Assembly (NCBI RefSeq): GCF_022780145.1 | Contig: NZ_JALEXO010000004.1 | Coordinates: 1 to 10,354, forward strand | Direction: 5' to 3' | Length of the DNA: 10,354 nt | Source of the DNA: Intestinibacter sp. | Lineage (GTDB): Bacteria > Bacillota > Clostridia > Peptostreptococcales > Peptostreptococcaceae | In this document: positions 6,539-10,354 of the stretch, one piece after another | Layout of the letters: each line of letters begins with the position of its first letter | Numbering within the stretch: position 1 is the first letter of the stretch | The notes under the pieces: generated by a model | What the model saw: only the letters and a program-made list of their open reading frames with translations | Told to the model about the DNA's origin: nothing | The model's database searches: none | Position numbers and translations under genes: made by a program

Positions 6539-7540
6539 TTAATATTGAAGTGATGGAACTCCAATAACTTGTTTTATAACTCTAAATGCATTTTTATAAG
6601 CTATAGCTTCTATATCGTCTTTTGAATATCCACGATTTTGTAGTTCTGTTATTAGATTAGGTGTATCTTCAAATACCTTTAAACCTATTACATTAGGATT
6701 TGAAGTGTCAGTTGAAAATGCAGCTAAACAATCAGGATCTAAGAAACCAGAATAGTCAAATCCACAGCCTATATATTCTATACCAACTAAATTAGCTATG
6801 TAATCGATATGATCTACTAATCTCTTAACATCAGCTTCTTCAGGATTTTTATCATCTACGAATTCTTTATATCCATTCATACCTATTATACCGCCAGTTT
6901 GAGCGATTGCTTTAATTTGGTCATCTGTCAAAGTTCTTCTATGAGAAGAAAAATGTTTTGCATTTGAATGTGATGCCATAATTGGTGTTGTAGCTACATC
7001 CATTATATCCCAGAATGATTTTTCGTTTGCATGAGAAACGTCTACTATCATTTTTAATTCTTCTAATTTTTTAACTGCGCGTTTACCTGCTTCAGTAAGT
7101 CCTCTTGAAGGATCTCCACCTACACCAGTTGCTAGAGCGTTTTGTTCATTCCATGTTAACATTGCATGTCTAGCTCCAACTACATCATGGTAGTAATGTA
7201 ATTTGTCTACATCTTCTCCTATGTGGCTTAAACCTTCCATACCAACTAGGATATTTAATTTATTTTCTTTAAAGCCTTTTTCGAAATCAGAAAAATCTTT
7301 AACTTGATTTATAATATCAGTGTTGTTTTTTATTTCTTCAGTTAAAGCAGTTACTATTTGTTTAGCTCTATCTTCAGGGCATTTATCGTAAGGTGGATCT
7401 ATCCAAATTACATATATACCACCAATTAAACCACCTTTTTGTAAATTTTTTAGGTGGTGATTTTTTATAATATTTTTTTCACCTTTTAACATTTTTACAG
7501 TTACATCAGTGAATAAATCAGAATGACAATCGAATACCAT
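6539..7540 (-). CDS. Membrane dipeptidase family (M19) zinc peptidase
   Basis: The 333-residue protein is a TIM-barrel metal-dependent dipeptidase of the renal dipeptidase family. The binuclear zinc ligands are all visible: H6 and D8 in DCHSD, the bridging E102 in GMEGLSH, H170 in VDVSHAN, H191 in ASHSNAKHF, and D262 in CGFDYSG. No signal peptide is present, so despite the family name it should be cytoplasmic. Family members cleave many dipeptides and, unusually, accept a D-residue at the C-terminal position. The ATG at 7540 follows AAGGAAAG at 12 bases, a loose spacing. It lies 132 bases downstream of the DUF819 gene on the same strand, across a long inverted repeat, and before the ddl gene. 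Hydrolysis of a dipeptide moved by the DUF819 protein is a reasonable inference; the substrate is not known. Confidence 0.9.
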   Translation of the reverse strand: MVFDCHSDLFTDVTVKMLKGEKNIIKNHHLKNLQKGGLIGGIYVIWIDPPYDKCPEDRAKQIVTALTEEIKNNTDIINQVKDFSDFEKGFKENKLNILVGMEGLSHIGEDVDKLHYYHDVVGARHAMLTWNEQNALATGVGGDPSRGLTEAGKRAVKKLEELKMIVDVSHANEKSFWDIMDVATTPIMASHSNAKHFSSHRRTLTDDQIKAIAQTGGIIGMNGYKEFVDDKNPEEADVKRLVDHIDYIANLVGIEYIGCGFDYSGFLDPDCLAAFSTDTSNPNVIGLKVFEDTPNLITELQNRGYSKDDIEAIAYKNAFRVIKQVIGVPSLQY

Positions 7541-7580
7541 TTACAAAACCCGCTTTCCTTTTAGATTTTAAATTATATTT

Positions 7581-7634
7581 TTAATTGTCCAATACTCGTC
7601 GATAATTAAATATCGAGTTGTATTGAACAATTAA
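7581..7634. repeat. Long imperfect inverted repeat between the DUF819 and dipeptidase genes
   Basis: Two 24-base arms (7581-7604 and 7611-7634) pair at 20 positions, with one three-base internal loop and one single mismatch, around a 6-base loop ATTAAA. The outer part pairs TTAATTGT with ACAATTAA and the tip pairs TCGATA with TATCGA. Neither strand has a T run directly after the stem, so it does not look like an ordinary terminator. It may be an intercistronic RNA hairpin that adjusts the relative amounts of the two messages, or a protein site in front of the dipeptidase gene; a TATAAT at 7577-7572 (minus) follows it without a matching -35. Confidence 0.6.
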
Positions 7635-7672
7635 TATTCTATGTTTTTATAAAATTATAATTGAGATTAATA

Positions 7673-8875
7673 TTATAATAAGAAGTTACCTATTATAATA
7701 CCACAGTAGTTTCCTATAACGTAACCTAAAGTACCGATAAGCATTATAGGAGCTATAAGTTTAGTCCAACCTTTAGAAACTGCCATAGCAGCTGCTGTTG
7801 TAGGTCCACCTATACAAGCATTAGAAGCAAGTATAGCTTCTTCTAGGTTGAATTTGAATAATTTTGCACATATGAATGTTACTATCATATTTATAAGTAC
7901 TACTATGAAGCAGAATACTAATAATAATGGTGAATTCATTATTATAGATTGTATAGAAGCTGGAACACCTATTACAACGAAGAATATGTAGATTAAGAAT
8001 GTACCAAGCTCTTGAGCTCCACCTAAGTTAGAGAAGAAATCACCAAATACAGTAGCCACGATCATAGTAACAGTAGTTATTATTAAGTATTGGTTTCCAA
8101 GTAAAGTATTTAAAAGAGATAAAAATGCATTACTTGTTGGAATAACTGATGCGAAAAATTGTGCTATAGAAGTAGAAACAGCTACGATTACAAAAGCACT
8201 ACCTATACATAAAGCTATATCTTTTAATGATATGTCTTTATGAGTCCAATAAGAAGCAGCTGCAGTTTCGCCTTCTTTTACTTCTTGTTTTTCAACTTCA
8301 TCTACATAAGGATGAAGGAAGTGTTTTCTGAAGAATGCTATTGATGGCATAGCTATTAATACAAAGAAGTATAATGCCATTAGTAAGTTATCAGAAACAA
8401 CTGCTGCAGAAACTACATCACCAGGAGTGTCAAAAGCAGCTGACATAGCAGCGAAGTTTGCTCCACCACCTATATAAGATCCAGTCATCATAGCGGCAAC
8501 TTCTCCTAAGTAAGGTATCTTGCTAGCTAATAAGTAGAATCCAACTACTGCACCTATCATAGTACCTACTGCGCTTAATAAGTAGATGATAAGCATCTTT
8601 CCACTTTCTTTCCATATTTTCTTTATATTACATTGATATAATAAAAGAGTGATTGCAAGTGGAACTACATAAGTCCAAACATTGTCGTAAACTGGAGATT
8701 CAGTTGGTATAATTTTCAAGTTTGATAATGCCAAAGCACCTATTAATGCTATTATTGCTCCAGTGACTTTTGCTGCCCATTGATATCTTTGTTCTAAAAC
8801 GATACTGATTGCTGCCCAGCCACATAAGAAAGCCCATAAGACCCAAGTATTGTCTGGTGAAATTAAACTGTTCAT
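7673..8875 (-). CDS. DUF819 family multi-pass membrane protein (putative transporter)
   Basis: A 400-residue, strongly hydrophobic protein matching my recollection of the DUF819/YjcL-type family, with about ten membrane segments (approximately 12-27, 37-52, 67-81, 94-116, 158-181, 217-244, 262-282, 290-310, 314-338, 370-398). A charged cytosolic or external loop at about 182-216 divides it in two halves. Each half holds a Gly/Ala-rich stretch, TGSYIGGGANFAAMSAA (131-147) and SNACIGGPTTAAAMAVS (351-367), that align with each other and look like an internal duplication with re-entrant segments. That is a transporter-like architecture; no substrate is established from sequence. The ATG at 8875 has a strong AAGGAGG. 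It is first in an operon with the M19 dipeptidase and divergent from an XRE-cupin regulator. Codons are visibly richer in GCT/GCA/GGA because of the amino acid content, with no sign of recent transfer. Confidence 0.85.
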   Translation of the reverse strand: MNSLISPDNTWVLWAFLCGWAAISIVLEQRYQWAAKVTGAIIALIGALALSNLKIIPTESPVYDNVWTYVVPLAITLLLYQCNIKKIWKESGKMLIIYLLSAVGTMIGAVVGFYLLASKIPYLGEVAAMMTGSYIGGGANFAAMSAAFDTPGDVVSAAVVSDNLLMALYFFVLIAMPSIAFFRKHFLHPYVDEVEKQEVKEGETAAASYWTHKDISLKDIALCIGSAFVIVAVSTSIAQFFASVIPTSNAFLSLLNTLLGNQYLIITTVTMIVATVFGDFFSNLGGAQELGTFLIYIFFVVIGVPASIQSIIMNSPLLLVFCFIVVLINMIVTFICAKLFKFNLEEAILASNACIGGPTTAAAMAVSKGWTKLIAPIMLIGTLGYVIGNYCGIIIGNFLL

Positions 8876-8900
8876 ATAAAATCCTCCTTAAAAATAAATT

Positions 8901-8984
8901 GTTAAATATTTTAGTATATTGAAAAATTTAATATATTGAAATATTTAATTTTATTATAGTTTATTAAATTAAATATTTCAATAT
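8901..8984. repeat. Cluster of four 17-bp operator-like sites
   Basis: The unit ATATTGAAATATTTAAT occurs at 8933-8949; an adjoining direct copy at 8916-8932 differs at one base; an exact inverted copy is at 8968-8984; and an inverted copy at 8901-8917 agrees at 14 of 17 positions. The core TTGAAATATTTAA is nearly palindromic by itself, as expected of a dimer binding site. The cluster covers the promoter and the start of the DUF819 leader. Confidence 0.5.
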
Positions 8985-8986
8985 AT
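8931..8986. repeat. 21-bp perfect inverted repeat around the DUF819 -10
   Basis: The arms 8931-8951 and 8966-8986 are exact inverted copies over 21 bases, with a 14-base spacer. The spacer contains the -10 of the DUF819 promoter and the right arm contains its -35. Relative to the predicted start the arms cover about -40 to -20 and -5 to +16. Because the right arm is upstream of the start, the transcript would not contain the full hairpin, so a DNA-level operator is the better reading. Confidence 0.65.
8953..8981 (-). promoter_or_regulatory. Predicted sigma-A promoter of the DUF819/dipeptidase operon
   Basis: On the minus strand TTGAAA (8981-8976) and a perfect TATAAT (8958-8953) are exactly 17 bases apart. 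The start would be near 8946, giving a leader of about 70 bases. It is the best full sigma-A match in the window and is embedded in the 21-bp inverted repeat, which suggests repression of an otherwise strong promoter. Confidence 0.65.
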
Positions 8987-9296
8987 GGTAAAAATTAAAT
9001 AAAATATAGTTAAATTAGTAAAAATACAGATTAAAAGTCGATAAATATCAAAAAAAATTAAAAAAATAAGTTTAAAAATCAAAAATATCGAATAAAATTA
9101 AAAAAAATAAAAATAAAAAATTTCAAAATATTAAAAAAATACTGCATTTTGCATACAATATAAAGTATAAAAATTTTAATATATTAAAAAATAATGTTTT
9201 ATATATTTAAAATGTAATAAATTATAATATAATTAATAATAGAAAAATAGTGCAATTTATATATAATATATATATTGAAGAATGATTAACAAAAAT

Positions 9297-9302
9297 GGAG
9301 AG
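9297..9302 (+). promoter_or_regulatory. Ribosome binding site choosing the second ATG of the XRE-cupin gene
   Basis: GGAGAG at 9297-9302 is seven bases before the ATG at 9310. An in-frame ATG at 9295 overlaps this site and has no purine-rich sequence at useful distance upstream, so 9310 is the preferred start. Confidence 0.65.
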
Positions 9303-9309
9303 CGAAAAA

Positions 9310-9873
9310 ATGGATAATGATATGAATATAGATGTTGGGGAGAAAATAAGAAATCTCAGAAAAATAAAAAAACTAAGCATAGCAACTTTATCAGAAAATA
9401 CTGGACTTAGTATTGGACTTATAAGCCAAATCGAAAGAAATAAGGTAGTACCATCTATAAAGGCTATGTGGAAAATAGCAAAGGGATTAGATGTAAATAT
9501 AGGCTATTTTTTTGAAGAGGATACTGATAAAGACGTTATAGTTAGAAAAAGCGATAGAAAAAAAATACAGACTAACGATGCTACAAAAATATATGAATTA
9601 TTGATGCCAGATTTAGTAGATAAAAATCTAGAGCTTTTACTTATAACATTAAAAGGTGAAACTAAAAAAAATAAAGGCCTAGTAAATCATGAAGGTGAAG
9701 AATGTGGCTATATAATAAAAGGAAAGATGAAGCTAATATTTGATGCAAAGGAATATATTTTAGAGGAAGGCGATAGTTTTTACTTTAAAAGCAATGTCAA
9801 CCACGTATATGAAAATTACAACAAGGATGAAGAATGTGTATTGATTTGCGCTATGACGCCACCGTCATTTTAG
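9310..9873 (+). CDS. XRE-family regulator with C-terminal cupin domain
   Basis: Counted from the ATG at 9310 the protein has 187 residues (192 if the ATG at 9295 is used). Residues about 8-65 form an XRE/Cro-type helix-turn-helix (VGEKIRNLRKIKKLSIATL, then SIGLISQIERNKVVPSI, then LDVNIGYFF). Residues about 107-183 form a small cupin with HEGEECGYIIKGKM, an acidic LEEGDSFYFKSNVNHVY and a final strand ending in MTPPSF. This architecture is common in regulators of amino acid, polyamine or peptide metabolism, where the cupin senses the ligand. It is divergent from the DUF819/dipeptidase operon, so it probably controls that operon through the repeats at 8901-8986 and possibly itself. The ligand cannot be predicted. 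cinA follows 59 bases later with its own Shine-Dalgarno. Confidence 0.88.
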   Translation: MDNDMNIDVGEKIRNLRKIKKLSIATLSENTGLSIGLISQIERNKVVPSIKAMWKIAKGLDVNIGYFFEEDTDKDVIVRKSDRKKIQTNDATKIYELLMPDLVDKNLELLLITLKGETKKNKGLVNHEGEECGYIIKGKMKLIFDAKEYILEEGDSFYFKSNVNHVYENYNKDEECVLICAMTPPSF

Positions 9874-9932
9874 ATTATTATGCCATAATTTAATATGTGC
9901 ATTTATTATTTTAAATAAATAGGAGATGTATT

Positions 9933-10354
9933 ATGAAAGCAGAAATTATAACAGTAGGGACAGAAATTTTATTAGGAGATATTTTAAACACTAACTGTAG
10001 ATATCTATCTAGAGAATTAGCAGCTATGGGGATAGAAATGTACTATCAAATAACTGTTGGAGATAATGAGGCTAGACTTCTAAGTACTTTAGAGGAGAGC
10101 TTAAATAGAAGCGATATAGTAATATGTACAGGAGGTCTTGGACCTACAGAGGACGATATAACTAAGGAGGTATGTGCAAAATACTTTGGATATGATCTAG
10201 TTCTTCACAAGCCATCACTAGATGCAATGATGGAGAGATTTAAACGCATGAATAGAATACCGACTAAAAACAACGAAAAACAAGCTTACTTCCCAAAGGA
10301 AGCCTACATACTTAAAAACGACAATGGAACAGCACCAGGCTGTATAATGGAAAA
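9933..10354 (+). CDS. cinA: CinA family protein, N-terminal part (cut by window edge)
   Basis: The first 140 complete codons are present before the window ends. The MoaB/MogA-like CinA N-terminal domain is clear: ITVGTEILLGDILNTN (6-21), the phosphate-binding TGGLGPTEDDITKE (66-79) and NGTAPG (131-136). CinA proteins have ADP-ribose pyrophosphatase and, with the C-terminal domain, nicotinamide-nucleotide amidase activities; the C-terminal domain is outside the window, so two-domain structure is assumed. The ATG at 9933 is preceded by AGGAGA at seven bases. It may be co-transcribed with the XRE-cupin gene (59-base gap, no terminator), but a functional link is not implied; in Firmicutes cinA often lies next to recA. 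Confidence 0.92.
   Translation, partial: MKAEIITVGTEILLGDILNTNCRYLSRELAAMGIEMYYQITVGDNEARLLSTLEESLNRSDIVICTGGLGPTEDDITKEVCAKYFGYDLVLHKPSLDAMMERFKRMNRIPTKNNEKQAYFPKEAYILKNDNGTAPGCIME

Larger units (their letters stand above)
8876..9309. other. Divergent regulatory region between DUF819 and XRE-cupin genes
   Basis: This 434-bp region is almost entirely A and T. The left part (8901-8986) holds repeated operator-like sites around the DUF819 promoter. The middle (about 9050-9139) carries ten A-runs of four to eight bases on the plus strand, with centres about 7 to 13 bases apart, which could bend the DNA. The right part has TATAAT words at 9223-9228 and 9262-9267 that could serve the regulator gene, but neither has a good -35. 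No open frame with a ribosome binding site and no RNA gene was seen. Confidence 0.6.

Noticed and set aside
8916..8932. CodY-box-like sequence in the DUF819 leader
   Set aside because: The best alignment leaves about five mismatches to the 15-base consensus, and the repeated TTGAAATATTTAA unit explains the region better.

Overview
The window is AT-rich, low-GC Gram-positive DNA with strong AGGAGG-type ribosome binding sites, A/T-ending codons and hairpin-plus-T-run terminators. Gene content (Uup-like ABC-F ATPase, murF, a MocR-type regulator, ddl, an M19 dipeptidase, a DUF819 membrane protein, an XRE-cupin regulator, cinA) points to Clostridia, most likely Peptostreptococcaceae (a relative of Clostridioides). 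That placement is inferred from composition and synteny, not from a search.

Layout. 1-507 (minus) is the N-terminal part of an ABC-F ATPase cut by the window edge. A 283-bp divergent intergenic region follows. 791-2269 (plus) is a tight two-gene unit, a TIM-barrel sugar isomerase/epimerase-like protein and a short Rossmann-fold dehydrogenase-like protein. murF (2339-3715, plus) follows with its own extended -10 promoter and converges on a MocR/GntR-aminotransferase regulator (3758-5215, minus, TTG start); the two share one hairpin terminator. ddl (5360-6265, minus) lies just upstream of the regulator gene. Next come an M19 membrane-dipeptidase homologue (6539-7540, minus) and a DUF819 multi-pass membrane protein (7673-8875, minus), then a 434-bp, very AT-rich divergent region carrying a 21-bp perfect inverted repeat wrapped around a good promoter, an XRE-cupin regulator (9310-9873, plus), and the start of cinA (9933 to the window end, plus).

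How the genes fit together. Ddl makes D-Ala-D-Ala and MurF attaches it to the UDP-MurNAc-tripeptide. The MocR protein between them is best read as a DdlR-type regulator of ddl. A 7-bp inverted repeat next to the weak -35 of ddl is a candidate activator site. The DUF819 protein, the dipeptidase and the divergent XRE-cupin regulator look like a small regulated module for taking up or exporting, and hydrolysing, a dipeptide or similar compound. Its substrate is unknown. Its position beside ddl raises, without proving, a link to D-amino-acid dipeptides. No RNA genes, CRISPR arrays, insertion sequences or phage genes were seen.
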